Shown: one piece after another, positions 34,735 through 43,757 of the stretch
Position numbering within the stretch: the stretch's first letter is position 1
How the letters are laid out: every line of letters begins with the position of its first letter
DNA from: Streptomyces sp. GESEQ-4
Lineage (GTDB): Bacteria > Actinomycetota > Actinomycetes > Streptomycetales > Streptomycetaceae
DNA: 64,000 bases
Direction of reading: 5' to 3'
NCBI RefSeq assembly: GCF_017948455.1
Contig: NZ_JAFFSU010000036.1
Span: 1-64,000, forward strand
Notes under the pieces: generated by a model
What the model was told of the DNA's origin: nothing
The model's input: the letters and a program-made list of their open reading frames with translations, nothing else
The model's database searches: none
Position numbers and translations under genes: made by a program

Positions 34735-35154
34735 TCAGTCCTCCTTCGGCTTCTCCGCCACCGGCCGCACCTCGTAGTGCAGCGTCCGCGTCCGCATCAC
34801 CTTGTGGGTGAGCGGGACGAACACCCCTTGCAGGAAGGGGTACTTCTTCCGCAGCAGCCGGGCCGCGTGCTTGTCCTCGTCGCTGCCGTGGTCCAGGAGC
34901 CGGGCCCGCGCGCGGATCGCCGGACCGGTCGGGGCGCCGCGGACGGTGGAGGGGGCGATCTCCACCTCCGGGTTGTTGCGCAGGCGCTTCACCTTCGCGG
35001 CGGCGCCCGGGGTGCGGAAGTACGCGTGGTCACCCTCGACGGCGATGCTCACGGGGGTGCCGACTCCGGTGCCGTCCTTCTTGTGGCTGGTGAGGAGGAC
35101 GGCCCACTGCTTGATGAAGCGGGTGAGTTCGGGGCTCGTACTCTGCGTATTCAT
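34735..35154 (-). CDS. PPOX-class F420-dependent oxidoreductase-like protein
   Basis: 139 residues, split-barrel flavin/F420-binding fold: KKDGTGVGTPVSIAVEGDHAYFRTPGAAAKVKRLRNNPEVEIAP. The Lys/Arg-rich loop and size fit the PPOX-class F420 family, which reduces substrates with F420H2 and may also bind FMN. ATG 35154 used; ATG 35163 is in frame three codons earlier. Downstream of and on the same strand as the TetR gene, 32 bases apart. Confidence 0.8.
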   Translation of the reverse strand: MNTQSTSPELTRFIKQWAVLLTSHKKDGTGVGTPVSIAVEGDHAYFRTPGAAAKVKRLRNNPEVEIAPSTVRGAPTGPAIRARARLLDHGSDEDKHAARLLRKKYPFLQGVFVPLTHKVMRTRTLHYEVRPVAEKPKED

Positions 35155-35186
35155 GCCTTCCATACAGGCACCGATCGCCTGCTCTG

Positions 35187-35963
35187 TCACCCTTCGCCGC
35201 GCCGGGCGACGAAAACCTCCAGGCCGTCCAGGATGCGCTGCAGACCGAACTCGAAGTGGTCGAAGTCGGTGCCGAAGGCGTCCTCGGAGAGGGAGGCCAT
35301 CACCGGGTAGCGGCCCGAGGCGAGGACCTTCTCCAGGGTCGGCACCTGGGCCTGCCAGAACTCCGCGTCCGTGAGGCCGGTGCGGCGCTCCGCCTCCTGC
35401 TGGTACAGCTGCGTGCGGGCGGCGCCGACGACGTACCCGTCGATCATGATGATCGCCGAGACCAGTTCGGGGTCGCTCAGCCCCATCGGCCGGATGAGGG
35501 TGAGCACCTTCTCCATGCCGTCGAGCGCGCTCGGGCCGAGGATCGGGCGGGTCTGGTTGACCTGGAGCAGCCAGGGGTGGCGCCGGTAGAGGTCGAGGGT
35601 GGCGCGGCCCAGGGCCTCCAGCGCCGAGCGCCAGTCGCCGTCGCCGATGTCGGCCGGGTTCTCGGACGGCTTCTGGACGCGGTCCAGCATCAGGTCGAGC
35701 AGCTCGCCCTTGCCGGGGACATAGCGGTAGAGGGACATCGTGCCGGTGCCGAGTTCGGCGGCGACCCGGCGCATGGAGAGCGCCTCCAGGCCGTCCGCGT
35801 CCGCGATCCGGACGGCCGCTTCCACGATCTGGTCCACGCTCAGCCCCGGCTTCGGGCCGCGGCTGGGCCGTCGGCCGGTGTCCCACAGCAGTTCGAGCGT
35901 GCGCCCGATGTCCCCGCTGCCGCTGGTCTCCGTGGAGCCGGTACCGCCCTTGCCGCTCGTCAT
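35187..35963 (-). CDS. TetR-family regulator (TetR_C_1 type)
   Basis: 258 residues. HTH at about 45-90 (VDQIVEAAVRIADADGLEALSMRRVAAELGTGTMSLYRYVPGKGEL) and a long TetR_C_1-type ligand domain with HPWLLQVNQTRPILGPSALDGME. Divergent from the ABC exporter genes; repeated GGGTAC...GTAC sites in the 101-base gap probably bind it. Likely a drug-responsive repressor of the exporter. Confidence 0.87.
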   Translation of the reverse strand: MTSGKGGTGSTETSGSGDIGRTLELLWDTGRRPSRGPKPGLSVDQIVEAAVRIADADGLEALSMRRVAAELGTGTMSLYRYVPGKGELLDLMLDRVQKPSENPADIGDGDWRSALEALGRATLDLYRRHPWLLQVNQTRPILGPSALDGMEKVLTLIRPMGLSDPELVSAIIMIDGYVVGAARTQLYQQEAERRTGLTDAEFWQAQVPTLEKVLASGRYPVMASLSEDAFGTDFDHFEFGLQRILDGLEVFVARRGEG

Positions 35964-35994
35964 GTGGTTCAGCTTAGGTCCTCGCGGGAAAATT

Positions 35995-36030
35995 GGGTAC
36001 GCTGTACGCGCAATAGGGTACGGTGTACTC
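35995..36030 (+). promoter_or_regulatory. pair of GTAC-type operator repeats
   Basis: GGGTACGCTGTACGC at 35995-36009 and GGGTACGGTGTACTC at 36016-36030. Each has GTAC half-sites three bases apart, and the two copies are offset by 21 bp, two helical turns, as expected for cooperative TetR dimers. They lie between the TetR gene and the ABC exporter. Confidence 0.55.
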
Positions 36031-36064
36031 AGTTGAGGAGAAGGCCGATGAGGAGGGGGACTCC

Positions 36065-37036
36065 ATGAGTGACGGTTACGCGGTCCGGGCGGAGGGCCTG
36101 GAGAAGCGATACGGCGAGAAACGCGCCCTGGACGGCTTCGATCTCACCGTGCGCGAGGGCGCCGTGCACGGCCTGCTCGGGCCGAACGGCGCCGGCAAGA
36201 CCACCGCCGTCCGCATCCTGTCCACGCTCGTCCGGCTGGACGGCGGGAGCGCGACGGTGGCCGGTCTGGACGTCGTACGGCATCCCCGCGACGTGCGCGC
36301 GAGGATCGGGCTGACCGGGCAGTACGCCGCCGTGGACGAGGTGCTCACCGGGCGGCAGAACCTGGAGATGTTCGGCCGGCTGTTCCACCTCGGCGCAAAG
36401 CGGTCGCGGCTGCGGGCCACCGAGCTGCTGGACCAGTTCGACCTGGCCGACGCCGCCGACAAGGGCGTAGGCGCCTACAGCGGCGGCATGCGGCGCCGCC
36501 TCGACCTCGCCGCGTCGATGATCCTCGCCCCGGCGGTTCTCTTCCTGGACGAGCCGACGACCGGCCTCGACCCCCGCAGTCGCGGTGAAGTCTGGGACTC
36601 CGTTCGGGCGTTGGTGGCGAGCGGCACCACCGTGCTGCTGACCACGCAGTATCTGGAGGAGGCCGACAAGCTGGCCTCCCGCATCACCGTCATCGACCAG
36701 GGCAAGGCCATCGCCGACGACACCCCGGACGGGCTGAAGAACCTCGTCGGCGGCGACCGCATCGAGGTCGTGGTCGCCGAGCGGTCCGACATCCCGCGCG
36801 TGGTGAAGGTGGTCGCCCGCGTCTCGGACGGCGAACCCGAGGCCGACGAGACCGAACTGCGCGTGCACGCGCCGGTGACCGACCGGGTGTCCGCGCTCAC
36901 CGAAGTGGCCCGCACTCTCCAGGACGAGGGCGTGCCGGTCGAGGACATAGGGCTGCGCAGGCCCAGCCTGGACGACGTGTTCCTGCGGCTGACCGGACAC
37001 CGTACGGAGAAGACCGAGAAGGAGGCCGCGAAGTGA
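36065..37036 (+). CDS. ABC transporter ATP-binding protein, DrrA-like
   Basis: 323 residues. Walker A GPNGAGKTTAVR (about 39-50), signature YSGGMRRRLDLAASMI, Walker B VLFLDEPTTGLD. The C-terminal extension and the EDIGLRRPSLDDVFLRLTG ending are typical of the daunorubicin-resistance DrrA branch. Start ATG 36065 with AGGAGGGG. Overlaps the permease gene by four bases (GTGA), forming an export complex at the membrane. Confidence 0.9.
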   Translation: MSDGYAVRAEGLEKRYGEKRALDGFDLTVREGAVHGLLGPNGAGKTTAVRILSTLVRLDGGSATVAGLDVVRHPRDVRARIGLTGQYAAVDEVLTGRQNLEMFGRLFHLGAKRSRLRATELLDQFDLADAADKGVGAYSGGMRRRLDLAASMILAPAVLFLDEPTTGLDPRSRGEVWDSVRALVASGTTVLLTTQYLEEADKLASRITVIDQGKAIADDTPDGLKNLVGGDRIEVVVAERSDIPRVVKVVARVSDGEPEADETELRVHAPVTDRVSALTEVARTLQDEGVPVEDIGLRRPSLDDVFLRLTGHRTEKTEKEAAK

Positions 37037-37860
37037 GCGCTCTCGACCTGACCGGGCACCCCACCCGCAGCCACACGTACTGGGCCCTCGCCGACTGCTG
37101 GAACATCGTCCGCCGCGGCCTCACCCACTACCAGCGCCAGCCCGTCAACATCGCCTGGCAGTTGGGCTTCCCGATCCTGTCCGTACTCCTCTACGGCTAT
37201 GTCTTCGGCAGCGCCATGAAGGTGCCCGGCGGCGGGAACTACCAGGACTTCCTGATGCCGGGCATGTTCGTGATGACCATGGCCTTCGGCTTCATCAACA
37301 CGGCGACCGTCGTGGTGTACGACTCCACCAAGGGCGTCATCGACCGGTTCCGCTCCATGCCGATGGCCTCCTCCGCGGTCGTCGCCGGACGCGGCGTGAC
37401 CGACCTCGTCGTGGCCTGCGCGGAACTCGGCATCATGATGCTGACGGCGTTCGCGATGGGCTGGCGGCCGGACGGCGGCCTCGTTTTCCTCGGCGCGTTC
37501 GGTCTGCTGCTGTGGCTGCGGTTCGCGCTGATCTGGATCGGGGTGTGGCTGGGACTGATGGTGCCCAACCCGGAGGCCGCAGGCGGCCTGTTCGCCGTCG
37601 CCTTCCCGCTCACGATGATCTCCAGCATCTTCGTCGCGCCCCAGCTGATGCCCGACTGGCTGGGCTGGGTGGCGGCCTGGAACCCGATCTCCTCCACGGC
37701 GGCGGCCACCCGTGAGCTGTTCGGGGTGCCGGGCACGGCTGTGGCCGGCGACTCCTGGATCGAGCAGCACGCGCTGCTGATGGCGGGAGCGTGGCCGGTG
37801 ATCCTCACGCTGATCTTCCTGCCGCTCGCGGTGCGGCGGTTCCAGAAGCTCAGCCGCTGA
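37033..37860 (+). CDS. ABC-2 type permease, DrrB-like
   Basis: 275 residues with six transmembrane segments. GMFVMTMAFGFINTATVVVYDSTKGVIDRFRSMPMASSAVVAGR is the conserved ABC-2 block of DrrB-type exporters. GTG start within the stop of the ATPase gene. Together they probably pump a hydrophobic drug outward under control of the divergent TetR. Confidence 0.9.
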   Translation: MSALDLTGHPTRSHTYWALADCWNIVRRGLTHYQRQPVNIAWQLGFPILSVLLYGYVFGSAMKVPGGGNYQDFLMPGMFVMTMAFGFINTATVVVYDSTKGVIDRFRSMPMASSAVVAGRGVTDLVVACAELGIMMLTAFAMGWRPDGGLVFLGAFGLLLWLRFALIWIGVWLGLMVPNPEAAGGLFAVAFPLTMISSIFVAPQLMPDWLGWVAAWNPISSTAAATRELFGVPGTAVAGDSWIEQHALLMAGAWPVILTLIFLPLAVRRFQKLSR

Positions 37861-37916
37861 GGTGGGCATCCCTCGTCCTCCGGCGGGAGACTGAAGGTGA
37901 CGAACCTGGAGGAATC

Positions 37917-38282
37917 ATGACAGCGGTGACGAAGGAAGGTACCGCGGTCGCCCTGGAGGGCGAGGGCGTGGAACTGCGCAAGACCACGATCGGCGGAGAG
38001 ATGAGCGTCGCGTTCGTCCGGCTGCCGAAGGGCACGGACATGGCGCCCGCTCTGAAGGGTCTGCCCGATGACATGTGCCAGTGCCCCCACTGGGGCTACC
38101 TGTTCTCGGGACGTCTGCAGATGCGGACCCCGGAGGGCGAGGAGACCTATGAACCGGGGCAGGCGTTCTACTGGGCACCCGGTCACGTTCCGCTGGCGCT
38201 GGAGGACTGCGAGTACATCGACTTCTCGCCGACGGCCGAGTTCGACCAGGTCATCGACCATGTGAAGTCCCAGATGGGCTGA
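37917..38282 (+). CDS. cupin-like small protein
   Basis: 121 residues, beta-barrel pattern with MCQCPHWGYLFSGRLQMRTPEGEETYEPGQAFYWAPGHVP, close to cupin motif 1 (G-x5-H-x-H) but with a CPHWGY variant, so metal binding may differ. ATG 37917 with CTGGAGG. Small soluble protein; function unknown. Followed by a strong bidirectional terminator. Confidence 0.72.
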   Translation: MTAVTKEGTAVALEGEGVELRKTTIGGEMSVAFVRLPKGTDMAPALKGLPDDMCQCPHWGYLFSGRLQMRTPEGEETYEPGQAFYWAPGHVPLALEDCEYIDFSPTAEFDQVIDHVKSQMG

Positions 38283-38298
38283 CGGCCGCTTATACGAC

Positions 38299-38336
38299 GA
38301 TGAGGGGCGCCCGGCGAGTGCCGGGCGCCCCTCATC
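38299..38336. terminator. bidirectional rho-independent terminator
   Basis: Perfect 17-bp stem (38299-38315 with 38320-38336) and loop GAGT, GC-rich core GGGGCGCCCGGC. Lies between the convergent cupin and serC genes and can serve both. Confidence 0.85.
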
Positions 38337-38351
38337 CTCGTACTGCTGCGA

Positions 38352-39470
38352 TCAGAGCTTCTCGATCACGTAGTCGATGCACTTGGTCAGCGCCTCGATG
38401 TCGGCCGGGTCGATCGCCGGGAACATCGCGACGCGCAGCTGGTTGCGGCCGAGCTTGCGGTAGGGCTCGGTGTCGACGATGCCGTTGGCGCGCAGCACCT
38501 TGGCGACGGCGGCGGCGTCGATCTCGTCCGTGAAGTCGATCGTGCCGATGACCTGCGAGCGCTTGGCCGGGTCGGTGACGAACGGGTTGGCGTACTTGAT
38601 GTCCTCGGCCCAGCCGTACAGCGTGCGGGCGGAGGTGGCGGTGCGGCGGACCGACCAGTCCAGGCCGCCCTGGCCGTTGATCCACTCCAGCTGGTCGTTG
38701 AGGAGGAAGAGGGTGGCGAGGGCGGGGGTGTTGTACGTCTGGTTCTTGCGGGAGTTGTCGATCGCCGTGGGGAGGCTGAAGAACTCCGGGATGTGGCGGC
38801 CGGACGCGTGGATGCGCTCAGCGCGCTCGATCGCGGCGGGGGAGAAGACGCCGATCCACAGGCCGCCGTCGGAGGCGAAGGACTTCTGCGGGGCGAAGTA
38901 GTAGACGTCGCTCTCGGACACGTCGACGGGCAGGCCGCCGGCACCCGACGTGGCGTCCACGAGAACGAGCGCGCCCTCGTCGGCACCGGCCACGCGCTTG
39001 ATCGGCATGGCGACACCGGTGGACGTCTCGTTGTGGGTGAAGGCGTAGACATCGACGCCTTCTGCCGCGACCGGCTCGGGGTGCGTGCCGGGGTCGGTGG
39101 AGATGACGTCCGGCTCGGCGAGCCAGGGGGCGAGCTTGGCGGCCTTGGCGAACTTCGAGGAGAACTCGCCGAACGTGAGGTGCTGGGACTTGTTCTCGAT
39201 CAGGCCGTGGGTCGCGATGTCCCAGAACGCGGTCGAGCCGCCGTTGCCGAGGACGACCTCATAGCCCTCGGGCAGCTGGAACAGTTCGCGCACGCCCTCG
39301 CGAACCTTGCCGACCAGGTTTTTCACCGGGGCCTGGCGGTGGGAGGTGCCCATGAGAGAGGCGCCGGTGGCGGCCAGCGCGTCCAGCGCTTCCGTCCGCA
39401 CCTTGGAGGGGCCCGCGCCGAAACGTCCGTCGGCGGGCTTGATGTCAGCGGGAATCTGGATCTCAGCCAC
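38352..39470 (-). CDS. serC: phosphoserine aminotransferase SerC
   Basis: 372 residues. PLP enzyme of serine biosynthesis (3-phosphohydroxypyruvate plus glutamate). N-terminal DGRFGAGPSKVR, MGTSHRQAPVK, and the cofactor lysine in YYFAPQKSFASDGG. Size and the C-terminal RKLGRNQLRVAMFPAIDPADIEALTKCIDYV match the actinobacterial SerC group. Start GTG 39470; no strong ribosome-binding site. Cytosolic, monocistronic by the flanking terminator. Confidence 0.95.
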   Translation of the reverse strand: MAEIQIPADIKPADGRFGAGPSKVRTEALDALAATGASLMGTSHRQAPVKNLVGKVREGVRELFQLPEGYEVVLGNGGSTAFWDIATHGLIENKSQHLTFGEFSSKFAKAAKLAPWLAEPDVISTDPGTHPEPVAAEGVDVYAFTHNETSTGVAMPIKRVAGADEGALVLVDATSGAGGLPVDVSESDVYYFAPQKSFASDGGLWIGVFSPAAIERAERIHASGRHIPEFFSLPTAIDNSRKNQTYNTPALATLFLLNDQLEWINGQGGLDWSVRRTATSARTLYGWAEDIKYANPFVTDPAKRSQVIGTIDFTDEIDAAAVAKVLRANGIVDTEPYRKLGRNQLRVAMFPAIDPADIEALTKCIDYVIEKL

Positions 39471-39540
39471 GGAGTGAGGTTAGCCGGTGGGGGAAACCTG
39501 GGTGAAACCTCGTCCGTCGGGTGAGACGGCGTTTGGGTGA

Positions 39541-39616
39541 CCGTCCCTGGGGGCTGCCGCCCCCAGACCCCCGCTTCGGCCTGAACGGCCTCGTCCTCAA
39601 ACGCCGGACGGGCTGA
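39541..39616 (+). repeat. second dispersed intergenic repeat (single copy here)
   Basis: Hairpin CTGGGGGC-TGCC-GCCCCCAG (39547-39566) followed by a run containing cctcaaacgccggacggg. From experience this composite is frequent between Streptomyces genes. It could terminate leftward or rightward transcription between serC and the dehydrogenase gene. Confidence 0.55.
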
Positions 39617-39628
39617 GAGTGTGGACGC

Positions 39629-42484
39629 ATGAGTGATCTCGAGGCCGGTTTGCGCAAGGTCGTCCGAGGTGAGGTCGCCTTCGACGTCACCTCGCGGGCG
39701 CTGACCACCATGGACGCCTCCAACTACCGCCGCGTCCCCCTGGGTGTGGTCGCACCACATGGCGCCGAGGACGTCGCCGCCGTGCTGGAGGTGTGCCGGG
39801 ACCACATGGTGCCGGTGGTGGCCCGGGGTGGAGGGACCTCCATCGCCGGACAGGCCACCGGCACCGGCATCGTGCTGGACTTCACCCGCCACATGAACCG
39901 GCTCGTGTCCCTGGACCCCGAGGCCCGCACCGCCGTCGTCCAGCCCGGCCTCGTCCTCGACCGCCTCCAGGACGCCGCCGCCCCGCACGGCCTGCGCTTC
40001 GGGCCCGACCCCTCCACCCACAGCCGGTGCACGCTCGGCGGAATGATCGGCAACAACTCCTGCGGCTCGCACTCGGTGGCCTGGGGGACGACCGCGGACA
40101 GTGTGCGGGAGCTGGACGTGATCAGCGGGCGCGGGGAGCGGCTGCGGCTCGGACAGGGCTGGTCCGGGGCGCCGGAGGGACTACGGGCCCTGGTGGACGG
40201 CGAGTTGGCGCGGCTGCGCACCGGATTCCCGGACCTGCCCCGCCGTATCTCCGGATACGCGCTGGACGCGCTGCTGCCCGAGAAGGGCGCCGATGTCGCC
40301 CGTTCCTTCTGCGGCAGCGAGGGCACGTTGGGCGTCGTCACCGAGGCGGTCGTACGACTGGTGGAGGCGCCACGCGCGCGTGCGCTGGCCGTGCTGGCGT
40401 ACGCCGACGAGAGCGCGGCGGCGGAGGCGGCGGCCGGGTTGCTGCCGTACGCGCCGCTCACGGTGGAGGGGATGGCGGCCGATCTGGTGCCGTCGGCGGC
40501 CGCGCTGCCCCGGGGCGGGGCCTGGCTGTTCGTGGAGACGGGCGGTGACACACAGGCCGAGGCACGCGCGCGTGCGGAGGCGATCGTGCGGGCCGCCGAC
40601 GTCGTGGACGCGGTGGTCGTGACCGACCCGGCCGATCAGCGCGCCCTGTGGCGCATCCGCGAGGACGCCAGCGGTACGGCCACCCGGATGCCGGACGGCA
40701 GCGAGGCGTGGCCCGGCTGGGAGGACTGCGCGGTGCCGCCGGCCCGGCTGGGCGCGTATCTGCGGGACTTCAGGGGGCTGCTGGGCGCGCACGGGCTGCG
40801 CGGGACGCCGTACGGGCACTTCGGGGACGGCTGCATCCACGTCCGTATCGACTTCGATCTCCTCTCCGACGCGGGGATCGGCCGCTTCCGGCGTTTCTCG
40901 GAGGAGCTGGCCGAGATCGTCGTGGCGCACGGCGGCTCGCTGTCGGGGGAGCACGGGGACGGGCAGGCGCGGGCGGAGCTGCTGCCGAAGATGTACGGCG
41001 ATGAGATGGTGGGTCTCTTCGGGCGGGCGAAGGGGGTCTGGGACTCGGACGACCTGCTCAACCCCGGGATGCTGGTGCGCCCGGCGCCGCTGGACGCCAA
41101 CCTCCGCTTCTCCGTCCTGCCGCGGAAGCCGGTGGACGTCGTGTTCGGCTACCCGTCCGACGGCGGCGACTTCTCCGCGGCCGTGCGCCGCTGCGTGGGG
41201 GTCGCGAAATGCCGTACGACGTCGGCGTCCGGGCCCTCCGTCATGTGCCCGTCCTTCCGCGTGACCGGCGAGGAACAGCACTCCACGCGCGGGCGTGCCC
41301 GGCTGCTGCACGAGATGCTGGCGGGTGAGGTGGTGACGGACGGCTGGCGCTCCGAGGAGGTCCGGGACGCGCTGGATCTGTGCCTGTCCTGCAAAGGGTG
41401 CCGGTCGGACTGTCCGGTCGAGGTGGACATGGCGACGTACAAGGCGGAGTTCCTGCACCACCACTACGCGGGGCGGCGTCGCCCGGCCGCGCACTACAGC
41501 ATGGGGTGGCTGCCGGTGTGGTTGCGGGCGGTGGCGCGTACGCGCACGGCGTGGCTGGTCAATGCCCTTGCTTCCCTACGGCCGTTGGCCCGGGTGGCGA
41601 AACGGCTGGGCGGGATCGCGCCCGAACGGGAGATTCCGCGGCTGGCGACGGAGACGTTCAGCCGGTGGTGGGGGCGGCGGGTCGAGGAGCGGGGCGGACG
41701 GATCCTGAGGCCCGTACGGGAAGGGGACGCCTCCTTCGGCGACGGCCTCCACACGGTCGCCCTGCTCTGGCCGGACACCTTCACCGAGCATCTGTCGCCG
41801 GCGGTGGGACAGGCGGCCGTACGGGTCCTGGAGGCGGCGGGGATCTCGGCGGTGCTGCCGCGGACGAGGACGATGGCGGGGCGCCGGGGCCGGGTCTGCT
41901 GCGGACTGACGTATGTGTCGACGGGCCAACTGGACCGGGCACGGCGGGTGTTGGCCCGTACCCTCGACCTTCTGGAGCCGTTGCTGGACCGGCCGGTACC
42001 GGTCATCGTCCTGGAACCCAGCTGCGCGGCAGCCCTGCGCTCCGACGTCCCGGAACTCCTCCCCGACGACCCCCGCGCCCGCCGCCTCGCCGACCGCGTC
42101 CTGACCTTCGCGGAGGCGCTGGAGCAGCTGGCGCCCGACTGGACGCCGCCCCGCGTGGACCGTCCGGCGGTCGGGCAGACCCACTGCCACCAGCACGCGG
42201 TGCTGGGTGACGCGGCAGATCGGCGGCTGCGTCAATCGGCTGGCTTGGAGGGTGAGTTGAGCGGAGGCTGTTGCGGCCTCGCGGGCAACTTCGGCTTCGA
42301 GAAGGGGCACTTCGGGGTGTCGGTGGCGTGCGCGGAGGAGCAGTTGGTGCCGGCGGTGCGGGACGCGGGCGAGGGGACGGTGGTACTGGCGGACGGCTTC
42401 TCCTGCCGGACGCAGTTGGGGGAGGTGGCGGGGGTGCGGGGGAGGCATGTGGCGGAGGTGCTGGCGGAAGGGCTGGACGCCTGA
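39629..42484 (+). CDS. FAD-linked oxidase / Fe-S oxidoreductase fusion (GlcD-GlcF type)
   Basis: 951 residues. N-terminal FAD-binding domain (ARGGGTSIAGQATGTG near residue 70, GNNSCGSHS near 140), an FAD-oxidase C-terminal domain with HFGDGCIHVRIDF and GEHGDGQAR, then two ferredoxin-like clusters (Cys at about 522 onward with VMCP, and CLSCKGCRSDCP from about 585), and two CCG-type domains at the C-terminus (GRVCCGLTY, LEPSCAAAL, GGCCGLAGNFG). D-2-hydroxyacid dehydrogenase class, YdiJ-like; D-lactate, glycolate or 2-hydroxyglutarate are candidate substrates. Confidence 0.88.
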   Translation: MSDLEAGLRKVVRGEVAFDVTSRALTTMDASNYRRVPLGVVAPHGAEDVAAVLEVCRDHMVPVVARGGGTSIAGQATGTGIVLDFTRHMNRLVSLDPEARTAVVQPGLVLDRLQDAAAPHGLRFGPDPSTHSRCTLGGMIGNNSCGSHSVAWGTTADSVRELDVISGRGERLRLGQGWSGAPEGLRALVDGELARLRTGFPDLPRRISGYALDALLPEKGADVARSFCGSEGTLGVVTEAVVRLVEAPRARALAVLAYADESAAAEAAAGLLPYAPLTVEGMAADLVPSAAALPRGGAWLFVETGGDTQAEARARAEAIVRAADVVDAVVVTDPADQRALWRIREDASGTATRMPDGSEAWPGWEDCAVPPARLGAYLRDFRGLLGAHGLRGTPYGHFGDGCIHVRIDFDLLSDAGIGRFRRFSEELAEIVVAHGGSLSGEHGDGQARAELLPKMYGDEMVGLFGRAKGVWDSDDLLNPGMLVRPAPLDANLRFSVLPRKPVDVVFGYPSDGGDFSAAVRRCVGVAKCRTTSASGPSVMCPSFRVTGEEQHSTRGRARLLHEMLAGEVVTDGWRSEEVRDALDLCLSCKGCRSDCPVEVDMATYKAEFLHHHYAGRRRPAAHYSMGWLPVWLRAVARTRTAWLVNALASLRPLARVAKRLGGIAPEREIPRLATETFSRWWGRRVEERGGRILRPVREGDASFGDGLHTVALLWPDTFTEHLSPAVGQAAVRVLEAAGISAVLPRTRTMAGRRGRVCCGLTYVSTGQLDRARRVLARTLDLLEPLLDRPVPVIVLEPSCAAALRSDVPELLPDDPRARRLADRVLTFAEALEQLAPDWTPPRVDRPAVGQTHCHQHAVLGDAADRRLRQSAGLEGELSGGCCGLAGNFGFEKGHFGVSVACAEEQLVPAVRDAGEGTVVLADGFSCRTQLGEVAGVRGRHVAEVLAEGLDA

Positions 42485-42675
42485 TCCGGACCACGCCGAC
42501 GCTCCGCAGGCCCTGACACGCGCCGCTCAGCCTCGCACGGGTCGCGCGTCTCGCGATGAAAGACAGTGGCATAACGAGTTCACACGCCTGACGAAGTCCA
42601 CTACCCTGGACCGAGCAGTGCATCATGCTGAACGAAATGACGAACGAACCCCGAGCTGATCCTCTGGAAGGCCCC

Positions 42676-43635
42676 GTGAGCACCCCCAGCGCCGCCGCCC
42701 CGTCCGACCCGACCTCGGTTGCTGCTCCCGTGACGGATCATGGGCCCGCGCCGGCGGGTGCCCCGCGCCGCTGGGACTCCCTGGGCTCCATCGGCCTGGT
42801 GCTGTCCGCGGGCATCTCCGTGCAGTTCGGCGGCGCCCTCGCGGCGAGCCTGATGCCGCGGGCCGGGGCGTCCGGGGTGGTGACCCTGCGGCTGGTGGCC
42901 GCCGCGCTGGTCCTGCTCGTCGTCTGCCGGCCGCGGCTGCGCGGGTACACGCGTGCGGACTGGGGCACGGTCGTCGTCTTCGGCATCACGATGGCCGGGA
43001 TGAACGGCCTCTTCTACCAGTCCATCGACCGCATCCCCCTGGGCCCGGCGGTCGCCCTGGAAGTCCTGGGCCCCCTGGCGCTCTCGGTCGCCGCCTCCCG
43101 CCGGGCGGTCAACCTCGTCTGGGCGGCTCTCGCCCTCGCCGGTGTCTTCCTCCTCAGCGGTGGAGGCTTCGGCGGCCTCGACCCCGTCGGCGTCCTGTTC
43201 GCCCTGGGCGCCGGCGCCATGTGGGCGGCGTACATCGTCTTCAGCGCCCGTACGGGGCGCCGCTTCCCGCAGGCCGACGGGCTCGCCCTCGCCATGGTGG
43301 TCGCGGCGCTGGTGTTCCTCCCGCTGGGCGTCGCCGAATCCGGCGCGAAGCTCCTCGACCCCACGACGATCGCCCTCGGCTCGGCGGTGGCGGTCCTCTC
43401 CTCCGTCCTCCCCTACACCCTCGAACTCGTCGCCCTGCGCCGTCTCCCCGCCTCCACCTTCGCGATCATGATGAGCCTGGAACCGGCCATCGCCGCGACC
43501 GCGGGCTTCCTCATCCTCCACCAGGCCCTCTCCGCCACCGAGGCCGCCGCGATCGCCCTGGTCATCGCGGCCAGCATGGGGGCGGTACGGACGCAGGTGG
43601 GGCGGGGGAAGGCGAAGGGGCTGGATCCGCACTGA
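42676..43635 (+). CDS. EamA-family (RhtA-like) transporter
   Basis: 319 residues with ten predicted transmembrane helices in two repeated halves, as in the drug/metabolite transporter superfamily. IPLGPAVALEVLGPLALSVAASRR and the C-terminal LRRLPASTFAIMMSLEPAIAATAGFLILHQ are close to RhtA, an amino-acid exporter. Start chosen at GTG 42676 with GGAAGG; in-frame ATGs at 42625 and 42637 lack a ribosome-binding site. Confidence 0.83.
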   Translation: MSTPSAAAPSDPTSVAAPVTDHGPAPAGAPRRWDSLGSIGLVLSAGISVQFGGALAASLMPRAGASGVVTLRLVAAALVLLVVCRPRLRGYTRADWGTVVVFGITMAGMNGLFYQSIDRIPLGPAVALEVLGPLALSVAASRRAVNLVWAALALAGVFLLSGGGFGGLDPVGVLFALGAGAMWAAYIVFSARTGRRFPQADGLALAMVVAALVFLPLGVAESGAKLLDPTTIALGSAVAVLSSVLPYTLELVALRRLPASTFAIMMSLEPAIAATAGFLILHQALSATEAAAIALVIAASMGAVRTQVGRGKAKGLDPH

Positions 43636-43673
43636 CCTGGGGCTCTTCTGAGGCCGACCCGAAGCGGGGCGGA

Positions 43674-43717
43674 ATCCAGCCGCTAATAATGCAAGATCCA
43701 GCCGCTAATAATGCAAG
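43674..43717 (+). repeat. 22-bp perfect tandem duplication upstream of the catabolic operon
   Basis: Two identical 22-base units (43674-43695 and 43696-43717), each containing CTAATAAT, a good -10-like hexamer. The second copy runs into the GCAAGC palindrome. The duplication would create two tandem -10 elements. Confidence 0.85.
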
Positions 43718-43726
43718 CACGCTTGC
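43713..43726 (+). promoter_or_regulatory. probable operator of the acyl-CoA catabolic operon
   Basis: Palindrome GCAAGC-AC-GCTTGC, 32 bases before the first gene. Similar CAAGC/GCTTG dyads are bound by TetR regulators of acyl-CoA metabolism; the TetR encoded at the operon end is the likely partner (inference). Confidence 0.5.
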
Positions 43727-43757
43727 TTGTTTCTGGTCGCGCTGCCATCCTCGCCCC

